NCBI RefSeq assembly: GCF_002094855.1
Contig: NZ_ARYN01000013.1
Coordinates: 118,377 to 182,376 of the forward strand
Length of the DNA stretch: 64,000 bases
DNA from: Zunongwangia atlantica 22II14-10F7
GTDB taxonomy: Bacteria > Bacteroidota > Bacteroidia > Flavobacteriales > Flavobacteriaceae
Reading direction: 5' to 3'
Below the pieces are notes generated by a model that searched no databases, was not told where the DNA came from, and was given only the letters and a program-made list of their open reading frames with translations. Made by a program: the position numbers and the translations under genes. Every line of letters starts with the position of its first letter. Within the stretch, counting starts at the first letter, position 1. This document shows, in pieces, positions 27,061-37,900 of the stretch.

Positions 27061-27717
27061 TTACTCTTTAGTATAAATTTTAATGTTTTTATAGAAAGCG
27101 GAACGCGTATACATAAGAAGAATCCCTATTCTACCTTGCTCAATTGGTTCAACCTTCTGAATATCCCAGGTAAATGTTGATTGATCGCCCTTACTCTCCA
27201 TCTTAAAATAGAGTTGTTCCTTATTTTTAATAGCCGTTATGTGATAGGTCTTACCGGTCTCAAACAGACCTTGATCATCATACGAAGGTTCTATAAGGGT
27301 CTGCTTAAATGGTTTTTCATCTAGTTTAGGGTATCGTCTCGCCCGAATATAGTGTGTCCCGTCACCACTGTTTCCAAAAGCGGCATAACTGATAAGAAAA
27401 ACATTCATGTTTTCAAAATATTCCCTCATAGCAGGAACCTCGCGCTTCTTTTTCCATTCTGATATGTCACGTTCGTGCACCCCTTTCCCATGTCCTGTAG
27501 CTTGGATATAAAGAATATTGACAAATCGGTTTTCGTGATCTGTTTTGGTATAATCAAATTCTATTTTTACATCGCCAGAAAAGGAGTCCTTAGTCCATAA
27601 TACGGCATGATGGGCATCATTCCACTCGCTGTTGCCACCGCTGCCTCGCGCTCCCTTACCTGATTTAAAAGAAACGTTTAGAGCCCACGCCAGAAATATA
27701 TAAAATAGATACCTCAA
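27061..27717 (-). CDS. DUF1961 family protein, probably eroded at the 5' end
   Basis: 218-codon reading frame whose C-terminal 190 residues look like a DUF1961 concanavalin-like beta-sandwich (HHAVLWTKDSFSGDVKIEFDY, ILYIQATGHGKGVHERDISE, GRIGILLMYTRSAFYKNIKIYT). No ATG is available at the 5' end; the frame opens with TTG at 27717, and the next in-frame ATG is about 95 codons in. The first residues (RYLFYIFLAWALNVSFK) could pass for a signal peptide, but normal family members have an extra N-terminal strand region before HAVLWT. The upstream neighbour is a sulfatase pseudogene ending 7 nt away, so this gene may be partly decayed. DUF1961 proteins occur in algal-glycan PULs; their activity is not known to me. 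Confidence 0.6.
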   Translation of the reverse strand: MRYLFYIFLAWALNVSFKSGKGARGSGGNSEWNDAHHAVLWTKDSFSGDVKIEFDYTKTDHENRFVNILYIQATGHGKGVHERDISEWKKKREVPAMREYFENMNVFLISYAAFGNSGDGTHYIRARRYPKLDEKPFKQTLIEPSYDDQGLFETGKTYHITAIKNKEQLYFKMESKGDQSTFTWDIQKVEPIEQGRIGILLMYTRSAFYKNIKIYTKE

Positions 27718-27723
27718 AAATAT

Positions 27724-28575
27724 TTATTTTTCCTTTAAAAAATATTCACCCCATTTCTCCTTAAGTTCTGCGCAAAGCTGGTTAACGGTATCTTGATATG
27801 CTGGTTTTTCGGCCAGATTATTTAACTCCAAAGGATCAGTCTCATGATCAAATAGCATACGGGCATATGCCTTACCATCATCCTTGACTTATTCCGTATA
27901 GAACAGATCGCCCTTTATTTAGGTAACCATATCCCTAAATTTGAATACCGCCCAGTCCTTTTGTGGTGTTTCATCATTTATAACGGGAACAAAACTTTTA
28001 CCATCAACCGTTTTAGGAATATCTAATCCTACCAGTTCTGCTAAACTTGGATAGATATCTATATATTCTGCAATAGCATCTGTTTGCTGACCGCTGGTTC
28101 TACCAGGAACTTTTATGACCAGTGGTGCTTTTATACCTGTTTCAAAGGTTACATGCTTGCACCACAATTTATGGTCGCCCAGATTCCAGCCGTGGTCGCC
28201 CCAAAGAATAACAATGGTATCATCTTCTAGCTCCAATCGTTTCAATTCATCTAAAACCATACCTATCTGTGCATCAACATAACTCACACAGGCATAATAG
28301 CCGTGAATGAGTTTTTTTGCCATCGCTTCGGAAACCTACCCTTTTTGAGGAATACTGTCATATTTACGGAGTTCCCCAAATCTGTGAAAAGCCTCATTGG
28401 GTGTAGACTCGGGTTGCTTGTAGCTATTAGGAAGCTCAATATTGCTCCTATCGTAAAAATCTTAGTATTTTTTTGGCATTAAATGGCAGGTGCGGTTTCA
28501 TAACCCAATTGCCAAAAAAATGGCTCCTTAGCTTCTTTTAATTTTTGTAAGTCCTCTATCCCTTTATTGGCGATT
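27724..28575 (-). pseudogene. S1-family sulfatase, 5'-truncated and frameshifted
   Basis: The C-terminal two thirds of a sulfatase are spread over several frames. The middle is an open 134-codon segment (28323-27919) with [50 protein letters not shown] and [21 protein letters not shown]. Upstream pieces read KEPFFW...[21 protein letters not shown] across frameshifts and a stop. Downstream pieces give the end ([18 protein letters not shown] ... EYFLKEK, stop at 27724-27726) after a further stop near 27895-27920. The 5' part with the CxPSR sulfatase motif and metal-binding Asp pair is gone. It resembles iduronate-2-sulfatase-like S1 enzymes. The gene cannot make a working enzyme. Confidence 0.85.
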
Positions 28576-28672
28576 TAACGTAATCTTACAAAAATTTCAT
28601 TACCCAATATCCAATCATCAAATCATTTTAAAGCAATTTTTTTTATTAAAAACTTTTTTGTTTTCAAAAAAA

Positions 28673-31462
28673 TTATTTTTTCAGTTTGCTAATTTTTTCC
28701 CATTCTATCTCTTGTTTAGGTGAAAAATCATTTGACTTCAAATATTCTAGTAAACTATATTTTAGTTGTTTGGCAACTGGCCTGTTTTCAATATTGCTAT
28801 ACAAATCTATACTAGTAAAAAGCAAACTTCCTTCCCCAACTTTAGCTTCAAAAACATTAGCTAAACTTCGATTAGTTACAAAATTATCTATTACCCTGAC
28901 AATCGGCTCAAGCTCCTTGTCGTTTAAAACTACAGACTTAGATTGAATAGCCAGGTCCCACCAATTCCACTCAGTAAACGAAGAAGTAGGGAAATTATCT
29001 AATGCAAAATGATCCTCATCAATCAAAAGCCCCATAGTGCCCGGTTGATCTGGAAAATGTACTGGACTCCAAAATACAGGTACAAACCTTCCTGTAATCC
29101 CCTCTATATCTTCTAATTTTGGGTTAAAAAATACCTTTGATCCATTTTTTAATGCCTTTTGAGCTTCTTCAAAAGAAGATGTCATTACCACCCCTGCAGG
29201 CTTGTCTACTTCTACATCAGGATACACCCAAATTGGCCAGGAATTTTTATAATTTGTTCCTTCCAATGCTACTGACACATGTAATTTCTGGGCCGTTTTT
29301 ATTTTCTCTAAAGGGAAATTTATCGTTTTCAAATTTTTATTATTTCCAATATTTAAATTTGCAGAAAAGCTACCTTTCTGAAGCTCATTTCCTTTAGCAT
29401 CGGAAATACTCCATTCAATTGTTTGGTCTTTAATTTCTTTATAAAAATCAGCTATCTCCAGATTTGCATGAAAATTCTCATGCGATTTATAAACTGCTTT
29501 TTCAAAATGTAATAGTGGAACTACCTCTGAGTTGAAGTTTCTAAATTCCTCCCCGGAAATAATACCCTTTGATTCCCAAAAGGCATTAAGTAATCCAACC
29601 AATGCTGTCCCTTGTCCAGGAAAATCTTGCAATTGCAATAACTGAAAACCATCAAACTCTTCTGTTTTTAAAGCTCTCTCAATCTCCTCTTTATACAAGA
29701 TTGCAGCCAGATTTCCAGAGGCATTAGTGAACTCATCCGAAAGGTCTAGCAATCCCTTTTCCTTGAGATCGTTTTTAACAGCAATAAAATTTAAAGGCTC
29801 CAGTACGCCTGTATACTTTTCTATCTCAGATAAATCAGGATAAACAGAATATTGTCCAATTTCATGGGAAACTACAGGGATTTCGATATGTTCCATATTA
29901 GCTGAATAATCCTGATCAAATCTGGGTGGCTGACTATTAAAAATCCCCTGGCCTCTAATCCATCCTTTATCAGTCCATTGTGTAATAAAAAAATCATCTT
30001 CAGGTTCAGGTCTTGTTCCCGATGGCTTTTGAAAAGAAAAGCTTGTAGTCGCATACAAATGTCTATTATCTTTTTCTTTTAAGGCAGCGGTCATTTCATT
30101 AAGAACGCTCATATCACCCTCTAGTTCATTCCCCATTGTCATCATGACAAAGGAAGGGTGATTTCCGTAATCCTGAATCATTTTTTTAGCTTCGGAATAA
30201 AGGAAGACTGTGGTTTTTTTATCCTCGCCTACTTTCAAACTCCAGTGAGGCAATTCCACCTGCAAGTAAAAGCCGGCCTCATCTGCAGCTTCGAAGGCCG
30301 CTTTTGGCGGACACCATGAATGAAATCGTAAATGATTCAAACCGTAATTTTTTGCCTGACCAATTAATGAACTCCACTCCTCCTTTTCCATGGGTGGATA
30401 ACCTGTTAATGGGAAAATAACACACTCAAGATTGCCTCTCAGGAATATTCTATGATCATTCAATTCCAGAATACCATTTTCTGTCGAAATATTTCTATAT
30501 CCGAATTTAGCAGAAGTACTTCCTCCAGAACTTGTGACAATAGCTTCATAAACATTGGGAGAAAACTCATCCCAATATTTCAATTCTTCCGGTCGTTCTA
30601 TAGAGAATTTAACCAAACTATCTTCTGCCAAGTAATCTTCAATTGTTTTTGATAAAATTAAATTCCCATTGCTATCAATAATTTCAAATTGAATTTTTTC
30701 TGAATTGCTAGCTACTTGTTCAAATTCCAAATCGATTTTTCCATTTTGCGTATCTGGATATATTTGAAGGTTTTGCGGTTCTGACTTTTCTGAAGCTTTT
30801 AATACAATATTTCCAAGTATTCCATTCCACTTGATTTGCGTATGATTGGTATAGCCATGTGCCATTTGCTTATCGGCTTCGTCTGGATATTTATTCCCCA
30901 AAACATTAATGTTTGGATATTGATCTGAATTATCGATTCTTACGGAGATAGTATGATTTCCTGGCGTAAGTACACCAGAAAGATCATAAACATGACTACC
31001 AACAAGGCTTTCACGAGTTCCAATCGCTTTCCCATCAACATAAACCTTTGACTCCCATAAAACTCTTTCAAATTCAAGTGCTATATTTTTTTTCTTCCAA
31101 TTTTCTGGTATTTCAATTTCCTTTTGATACCAGGCTTTTCCATAATATTCATGTTTACGGTTTAAACTGGAGAGCACAATGTTATTCAAGGCAGGTTCCA
31201 AGGTACTCGTTTTACCAAATTCAGCATCATCCAGAGTACCTGGTAGCGTTATGCTATTAGCATCTTTTAAACCATTAGCCCAATTTTCTTGGTCACCAAC
31301 TTCCATAGAATCTAGTTTTACACTCCAAGCTCCCGAAAGAGAAATAGTTTCTCCCACCTGCTTCTCACAACCGGTCACGATTATTAGAAAAAAAAGCAAA
31401 ACTATCTTTATCGAATTAGGCAGTATATTTCGAATTTCCGTATTATTTTGAGACATTTTCAT
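28673..31462 (-). CDS. Glycoside hydrolase family 2 lipoprotein (first of two paralogues)
   Basis: 929-residue exported lipoprotein (lipobox IIVTGC, Cys32). The GH2 order is: jelly-roll sugar-binding domain (about 40-225, with YYGKAWYQKEIEIPENW and GKAIGTRESLVGSHVYDLS), Ig-like domain (about 230-325) and TIM barrel (about 330-620). The acid/base Glu446 is in MMTMGNELEGD; the nucleophile is probably Glu534 in VVSHEIGQYSVYP. A family-specific block LLQLQDFPGQGTALVGLLNA follows, then about 270 C-terminal beta-rich residues. It shares this architecture with the 943-residue protein at 38378-41209. Beta-galactosidase, beta-glucuronidase or related exo-activity is possible; the sugar cannot be told. 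The start overlaps the upstream sulfatase stop by 20 nt. Confidence 0.85.
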   Translation of the reverse strand: MKMSQNNTEIRNILPNSIKIVLLFFLIIVTGCEKQVGETISLSGAWSVKLDSMEVGDQENWANGLKDANSITLPGTLDDAEFGKTSTLEPALNNIVLSSLNRKHEYYGKAWYQKEIEIPENWKKKNIALEFERVLWESKVYVDGKAIGTRESLVGSHVYDLSGVLTPGNHTISVRIDNSDQYPNINVLGNKYPDEADKQMAHGYTNHTQIKWNGILGNIVLKASEKSEPQNLQIYPDTQNGKIDLEFEQVASNSEKIQFEIIDSNGNLILSKTIEDYLAEDSLVKFSIERPEELKYWDEFSPNVYEAIVTSSGGSTSAKFGYRNISTENGILELNDHRIFLRGNLECVIFPLTGYPPMEKEEWSSLIGQAKNYGLNHLRFHSWCPPKAAFEAADEAGFYLQVELPHWSLKVGEDKKTTVFLYSEAKKMIQDYGNHPSFVMMTMGNELEGDMSVLNEMTAALKEKDNRHLYATTSFSFQKPSGTRPEPEDDFFITQWTDKGWIRGQGIFNSQPPRFDQDYSANMEHIEIPVVSHEIGQYSVYPDLSEIEKYTGVLEPLNFIAVKNDLKEKGLLDLSDEFTNASGNLAAILYKEEIERALKTEEFDGFQLLQLQDFPGQGTALVGLLNAFWESKGIISGEEFRNFNSEVVPLLHFEKAVYKSHENFHANLEIADFYKEIKDQTIEWSISDAKGNELQKGSFSANLNIGNNKNLKTINFPLEKIKTAQKLHVSVALEGTNYKNSWPIWVYPDVEVDKPAGVVMTSSFEEAQKALKNGSKVFFNPKLEDIEGITGRFVPVFWSPVHFPDQPGTMGLLIDEDHFALDNFPTSSFTEWNWWDLAIQSKSVVLNDKELEPIVRVIDNFVTNRSLANVFEAKVGEGSLLFTSIDLYSNIENRPVAKQLKYSLLEYLKSNDFSPKQEIEWEKISKLKK

Positions 31463-32993
31463 TTAATATTTTAAGGAGTTCATTTTTCATTTTTTCTACA
31501 ATATCTGGATGAAATTCAGCTATATTTTTGGATTCCGAAGGATCATTTGACAGATCGAATAATTGGGGTTCTTCGAAAAAACCAGGATCTATTTTTTTAT
31601 TCTGTAACCAACCGGGAATCGATATATCTTCTTTTGGATGGATGTATTTATAGTTTTTCATTCTTAGCCCGTATGCGTAGGCCTCTTCCAGTAAATACTT
31701 TCGTCCAATAGTTTTTTTTCCTATCCACGCAGAAAGATGGTCTTCACTGTCTGGGGCATCTTCCGTTTCCAAACTTATATTTAACAAACTTGCGATAGAG
31801 GCATAAAGATCTACCTGGGATAAAAGCGCATCACTAGTCCCAGGTTTAATTTGATCATTCCAGTAAACAATAGTTGGAACCCTGGTTCCCGCCTCAAAAA
31901 CGGAATACTTGGTACCTTTAAACTTTCCGCCTGGCTTATGATCACCTACTAGCTCCTCGGCATAGTCCAAATATCCGTCATCGAGAATGGGACCATTATC
32001 GCTAGTAAAAATAATTAAAGTGTTGTCTAAAATTCCTTGCTTTTCTAAAAGCTCTATAACCTTACCTACACTCCAGTCCATTTGAGCGATTACGTCTCCT
32101 CGAGGCCCCATATCACTTGACTCTACAAATTGAATATTTGGAGTTCTTGGTTGATGGATATCATGAAATGAATAAAACAAAAAGAATGGATGATCCTTAT
32201 TCTCATTTATAAATTCTTCCACCTTATCATTTAGCACAAATGGTATTTCCTCGTCTATCCACAAAGCTTCTCTAGCTCCTTTCATAAACCCAATACGGCT
32301 AATTCCATTAGTAATCGAGCTTAGATGATAATTATCGGTATGTTGTTTTAATAATTCTGGATGATCCCTGCCAGAAGGATAACCTCCTGGAATAGGTTTT
32401 TTATAATCAACTAATAATGAATCTGAGTGATTTAGGTTAAAAACTCTTTGATTTTCCAAGTAAACAGTAGGAACCCTGTCACCAGTAGCAGGAATCAAGA
32501 AACTATAATTAAAACCCACCTCTGCAGGCCCGGGTGAAACGCGCTGGTTCCAATTAACTTTACCTTTCCCAAGTCCAAGATGCCACTTTCCAACGATTCC
32601 AGTGTAATAGCCTGCCGATTGCAACATATCGGGTAAAGTTTTCATTTCAGTATCTATAATTAAAGGAGCATCACCTTCAAGAATTTCAGCTTTATTCCTA
32701 AAGGCGTAACTACCTGTTAAAATAGAGTACCTAGACGGCGTACAGGTTGCAGCCGAAGAATGTGCATCGGTAAAATTGATTCCATCTTTAGCCAATTTAT
32801 CAATATTAGGAGTTTCTAAGCCTTTAGCCCCATTCACACCAATATCTCCATAGCCTAGATCGTCAATATAAATCAATACGATATTTGGTTTTCTACCCTG
32901 ATTTACTGACTGTGCGTTTATCTTCTGGAAACCCAGAAAAATAACAACGGCGACAATCAGAACGTTTTGTTTTGACACAGTAAGTTTATTCAT
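31443..32993 (-). CDS. Secreted S1-family sulfatase (Cys type)
   Basis: 516 residues with a signal peptide ending INAQ (about residue 28). The sulfatase motif is CTPSR (Cys84 to Arg88) in SSAATCTPSRYSILTG; Cys84 would become formylglycine. The metal-binding Asp pair is in IYIDDLGYGD (Asp44/Asp45), and the second metal site is the DN of IFTSDNGPILDDG. The region GKWHLGLGKGKVNWNQ carries the lysine and histidine of the active site. It acts on sulfate esters of oligosaccharides in the periplasm. The ATG at 32993 overlaps the upstream sulfatase stop (ATGA), so the two are translationally coupled. Which sulfate position it removes cannot be judged. Confidence 0.9.
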   Translation of the reverse strand: MNKLTVSKQNVLIVAVVIFLGFQKINAQSVNQGRKPNIVLIYIDDLGYGDIGVNGAKGLETPNIDKLAKDGINFTDAHSSAATCTPSRYSILTGSYAFRNKAEILEGDAPLIIDTEMKTLPDMLQSAGYYTGIVGKWHLGLGKGKVNWNQRVSPGPAEVGFNYSFLIPATGDRVPTVYLENQRVFNLNHSDSLLVDYKKPIPGGYPSGRDHPELLKQHTDNYHLSSITNGISRIGFMKGAREALWIDEEIPFVLNDKVEEFINENKDHPFFLFYSFHDIHQPRTPNIQFVESSDMGPRGDVIAQMDWSVGKVIELLEKQGILDNTLIIFTSDNGPILDDGYLDYAEELVGDHKPGGKFKGTKYSVFEAGTRVPTIVYWNDQIKPGTSDALLSQVDLYASIASLLNISLETEDAPDSEDHLSAWIGKKTIGRKYLLEEAYAYGLRMKNYKYIHPKEDISIPGWLQNKKIDPGFFEEPQLFDLSNDPSESKNIAEFHPDIVEKMKNELLKILNENVSK

Positions 32994-34987
32994 TCTTCAG
33001 GTTTATTTTTTGACAATAGTTCTTCCAAATCAAGAAAATCTTCCGCTGCCGCTTTTGTTTTGTACCCAACTTCTGAATTGTAAACCTTCTTTATATCCGG
33101 AATAAAAGACGAACGGTTTTCGAGGTATAAGGTATAATTGATTGCACTTAAAGCCAGATGTTCATTTTGGCTAAGTATGAATTCTTTAAGAACCCTTTCA
33201 GCTTCTTTATCCTCTGTTTGTGCATAAAGGGATGCCGCAAGGTTAATTTGTACCGGAGGATAATCGTCGCCTAGTGCCGCTTTAATTTTTTTTAATTGAT
33301 TTTGGCTCAGATCTGATTTTATTGCATATAATCCCATAGATGCCCAATATCTCACACAACTATTCTCATCATTTAGATCTTGAAAAAGTTTTTTCTCAAC
33401 TGCTTTACCCGATTTCCCAACCAGATTGGCCGTTTCCAGAATGTTTTTTAATGGATATTTTTCTTTATTCTTCCTAAATTCATAAGGCGTGGTAGTTTCC
33501 GAAATTTCACCCAGTTCATATTCAGGAAGAAAATGAACATCTCGATCATCCATTATCTTTTCTTCTAAACGTTCACGCATCTGCTCCATCATTTCCTGAT
33601 ATTCCGGTTCTTTAGCGAGGTTATTAATTTCCCAGGGGTCAGATTTAAGATCGTAAAGTACTTCTAAAGGCTTTTTTTTAAACATTGACTCCTGAAATTC
33701 ATTTAATTTCCCAGCCTTATAATCCTTCCTAATTTGCTGTGTGATCTCCCCGATATCGATGTACCTAATGTATTTTACTTCTGGGAAAAATGGCATAAAA
33801 TTTCGTGAATAAACATATCGGCCATCCGTGATCGTCCTAACCATGTCAGGACCGTTATCGGCCCTATCGGTAGATAAATAAGTGTAATCTGGAGCTGGTT
33901 CACGATCTTTTTCCAACAAAGCCCGTCCGTTCATATATTCCGGAACTTCAACACCGGCGAGTTTTAAAATGCTTGGTGCCAGATCTTCAAAATCAATAAG
34001 TTCATCGCTTACAAGCCCGCTGGTGCCCCAGGGGGATAAGTGCTTATATTTTTCAGGGAACCATACTATGAATGGCACCCGGTATCCCAAACCTATCCCA
34101 TTTGTTTTGGCACGCGGCACCCCCTCACCATGATCAGAAAAAATAAATACGATGGTTTCCTCCAATAGGCCATCTTCTTGCAGCCGTTGGAGGAGTTCGC
34201 CCATTTTCATATCCGTAAGCTTGATAGAATTATAAACCCGTGCCATCTGTTTCCGCATAGCTTCACTGTCTAGGTAAATTGGCGGCATGGCAAAAGCAGT
34301 ATCGCCAATTATTTTTTTCTCATGTAAACCTGAAAATTCCTTTTTAGCGGGGATTTTCAATTCAATATCCTGGCTTATTTCCCTATCATCATCTTTATCA
34401 TTTTTCTTTTCAGGTTCCAAATAGGCGAGAACATTCTTTTCATACCACTCGTAGGACATACTCATCGTTCTGGACTGGTGAGAGTCTGGAATATTAAAAA
34501 CTGAAAAGAATGGCTGATTCCCTTTGCGATTCCACCATCCAGCTTTTCCGGAACTTTCATCCCAGGTCTCAGCAACAAAAGTGTCCATTCCTGCGATGTT
34601 GTAATCTGTTTTATAATTATTGGTAACGTAATACCCTGCTTCTCTCAAATATTTAGGAAAGCCTTTTATAAATTCGGGAATAGGGAAATTGCTCCTGTGA
34701 TTCCCACTGCCCATTTTATAAGTAGGTACTCCTGTAATAATAGTACTTCTACTAGGGGAACAGACAGTTCCGGTAGAAAAAGCATTCGTAAAGCGCACCC
34801 CTCCTGCTGCCATTTTATCCATTACTGGAGTTTCCGCATTCTCATCACCATAACAACCTATAAATTGGGGTGAAGTATCCTCAAATGTAAGCCAGAGTAT
34901 ATTAGGCTTTTCCTGAGCAACCCCAATAGTGGAGTACTCTATAAAAACCATTACTCCAACTATTTTCAAAATTTTAAACAATCTCAT
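32990..34987 (-). CDS. Secreted S1-family sulfatase with C-terminal HEAT-like repeats
   Basis: 665 residues from the ATG at 34987 (MRLFKILKIVGVMVF..., signal ending GVAQ). A TTG at 35014 would overlap the upstream gene and is less likely. The sulfatase motif is CSPSR (Cys76 to Arg80) in STGTVCSPSRSTIITG, with metal-binding Glu36/Asp37 in TFEDTSPQF, so the first acidic residue is Glu rather than Asp. The second metal site is FSDHGEGVPRAKTNG. After the sulfatase core, from about residue 535, come helical repeats (CVRYWASMGLYAI ... PPVQINLAASLYA ... LALSAINYTLYL) of the HEAT/PBS type. Such tails occur in some Bacteroidota sulfatases and may bind a partner. Confidence 0.87.
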   Translation of the reverse strand: MRLFKILKIVGVMVFIEYSTIGVAQEKPNILWLTFEDTSPQFIGCYGDENAETPVMDKMAAGGVRFTNAFSTGTVCSPSRSTIITGVPTYKMGSGNHRSNFPIPEFIKGFPKYLREAGYYVTNNYKTDYNIAGMDTFVAETWDESSGKAGWWNRKGNQPFFSVFNIPDSHQSRTMSMSYEWYEKNVLAYLEPEKKNDKDDDREISQDIELKIPAKKEFSGLHEKKIIGDTAFAMPPIYLDSEAMRKQMARVYNSIKLTDMKMGELLQRLQEDGLLEETIVFIFSDHGEGVPRAKTNGIGLGYRVPFIVWFPEKYKHLSPWGTSGLVSDELIDFEDLAPSILKLAGVEVPEYMNGRALLEKDREPAPDYTYLSTDRADNGPDMVRTITDGRYVYSRNFMPFFPEVKYIRYIDIGEITQQIRKDYKAGKLNEFQESMFKKKPLEVLYDLKSDPWEINNLAKEPEYQEMMEQMRERLEEKIMDDRDVHFLPEYELGEISETTTPYEFRKNKEKYPLKNILETANLVGKSGKAVEKKLFQDLNDENSCVRYWASMGLYAIKSDLSQNQLKKIKAALGDDYPPVQINLAASLYAQTEDKEAERVLKEFILSQNEHLALSAINYTLYLENRSSFIPDIKKVYNSEVGYKTKAAAEDFLDLEELLSKNKPEE

Positions 34988-34997
34988 TAATACTCTA

Positions 34998-37900
34998 TTA
35001 TTTGGTGACTTCAACTACATCTTCTTTCCCCTCTATCATAGCCAGATGAATTTTAGCAGGAAGATGATATAAATCCATTTTGAGAACCTCCTTAAAGGCA
35101 GAAATAGAAGCCTTTTTATTTTCCAACCCAAATTCCCCCAGACCAATAAGATAATTACAATGAATATTATTTAGAACATTAAGATCTTCTTCCCATATTA
35201 ATAGGTCCGGTAAAGAAATGGCGAAATAATCCAGTTTCACATCGTCGTTTAAGTGTTGCTTTCCGTAATTTAATAGATTATCAAACCGTTTTTCTGCTTC
35301 CTTTTGCCTACCTAATTTTAGCAGGGCGAGCCCTTGGTAAAATATTTTATCAGGTTGCTGATCATTGTAGAAAATAGCTGGACTGGGGTCGCTTAATCCC
35401 TCAGCTGCTTTTTCCCAGTTTAGTTTAGCCAGTTCTTCTTCGTGCAAACCATCATAGGCACATCCAAGCCAGTAAAAAATGTCATTTTCCTGGGCTCCAA
35501 AGAGTTTGCCTTCACCAAGATTATGAGGATATTCCTGTGCAGCGCTGAGATGTTCTATAGCCGATTGATAATCTCCTTCAGAAATAAAATTCTTTGCTAT
35601 TTCTACATGCAGGGTGATATGCTGAAAGGGAACTTTTCCTTCACCGCCCTCCCAAGGATGAAATTGTCTTTTCTCAAGAAACTGCAGTGCTTTTTCAAAT
35701 TCACCTTTATGGTTTAGCAGAGCAATTTGTTCAAGATATAGATCATCCCGGGAATTGGTAAGTTTTTTATTATCTTGAAGTAATTTCAATCTTTCTTCTA
35801 CCGAAACATTCATCTTTTTATAAAGCTGGTCCAGTTCCATTAAAACTCTCGCATCTTTATTATCAATTTTAATAGCTTTTTCCAGATATTCTCTGGCCAA
35901 TCCCTTCTGATTGTTTTTATTGTAATACAACAAAGCCAGGTTTCGGAGACAGATAGGATTTACTCCATCATATTTTATAGATGTTTCCCAACACTCCTGT
36001 GCATTTTTGTATTGTTTGAAAGCATACCAGAAATTCCCAAGCAAATAGGCAGCTACAGAATCCTTAGGATTAAAATTTCGAGCTGCTTCTAAGACAATAA
36101 CTTCTTCCAGCCTGTTTGGAAAGCAATAATCTATATTTAGGCTTTGAGCTCTTTTAAACCAATCACTTGCAACTTCATTATTTTTATTTTGTATTGCATA
36201 CCAACCCATAAAATAGGCTGCCATAGGATAAATATCTCTAGAGTTATTTATATAAACTGAAAGAAGTTGCATAGCTTCAGAATAAAAACCAGCTTGAGCA
36301 TAATCCAGTGAAAACTCAATATAATTATGTGAATTGTACCGAAGTATATTTTCAAAATACTTAAGATCTTCCTGTTTTTGACTACTCAAATAACACTCAA
36401 ATAAAATTCCAAAGTTAAACTGGTCGATATTTAAAGAAGCTTCAATAAGCTTTTGTGCTTCTTCTTTCCTCCCCATTTTTCTTAGGATAATAACTTTAAG
36501 ATGTCGTGCCTTATGGTTATGCCAGTTTCTGATTAACGATTTATCGATAAGTTCAAGAGCTTTTTCGAAATCACCTTTTATACAATCGATCTGGGCAAGA
36601 TTAAAATATCCTGCATCTTGCCATGCTGCATTCCAACAAGATTTAAAAAAAGCATCATATGCTTCTTTGTTCCGACCGAGGAATTTTAAAGTAACACCCT
36701 TATTGAAAAATGGTTCCCCATCATAAGGGTTTGGATTATGTTGGGTCAAAGTTTCAATAGCTTTATTGAAATACCCCAAAGCTTTCTCAAATTGACCCTT
36801 GCGCAAAAGCCATAACCCCATCGCATTGTTATTCCGAACATCTTTTGGCTCCCGGGAAAGGGCTTCCAGGTAATAATCTGTAGGAATATAAGTCGCATGG
36901 CGGTATTGTTCGAGATGCAAACCTCTTAGATAAAGTTGCTCTACAGTTTCAATATCTTCAGGTTGTTTTGCAGCTTTTGCAGGTTCTGGAATTTCTTCCT
37001 GAGCATCACCATTTGGGGACCAGGAAATCATTAGATTTCCGTCTCTATCATATACTTCAGCTAAAAGTTCCTTATAGTGCGTGTTGTCAATTTCAACACA
37101 CTCTTCAAAAACACTTTCCGGATTTAAGTCCAGTGTCTTTTCAATAAATATTTCTTTCTCAGATTTTAAAACAACCCTGGAGTTCTTATAGGTACCGGTA
37201 ACATGTATTTTTAAACTAGTTTCTCCATTTTGTTCCTCAAGGTTTAAAAGCACATCTTTATTAGCATTTTTAACTACACCAACGTTGTAATATGGCATAA
37301 AATATTGCTTAAAACTTTTTTCTTCGTAAGGCTGTAACCAGGAAAAATCAGGCTGATTATCTGTATAAACCCCACACATTAACTCAATGTAAGGTCCATC
37401 TTTTTCGGTTAGGTTCCGATCCCAGGCTCTACCAAAATCTCCATTACCCCAAGTCCATTGTTTTTTACCTGGAGAAACATGGTGATCGGCCACGTGTAGT
37501 AATCCTCCTTTAGAATCGTTCTCAAAACCACCCACGAAATCATATTCCGACTTAATAGCCATGTATGATGTAGGAACAGGAATATTCTTATACCGAGAAA
37601 TATCGGTCCCTGGTGAATAATCTACTTTATAATACTCCCCTTTTGCAATCGGAAATTCTGAAACATCCCTTTTCCCGTGATCAAATACGGCATGGACATC
37701 TGGTGGAAAAACCGACTGATAATGGTCGTTTACAGCTACAGCTGGATTAGCCCACCATAAAAATGTTTGTGGGTGTGGGGTACGATTATATAATTGTGCT
37801 TTAATTTCAAGATAGGCTTTATCTGGATGTAATGTAAAACCAGCCATACCTTTTGTTCTGAACATTCTTTCTACTTCACTCACCCAAACAGTGATGCTTC

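Noticed and set aside
34988..35014. Upstream TTG start for the HEAT-tailed sulfatase
   Set aside because: It overlaps the DUF5107-TPR gene and the ATG at 34987 gives a clean signal peptide.
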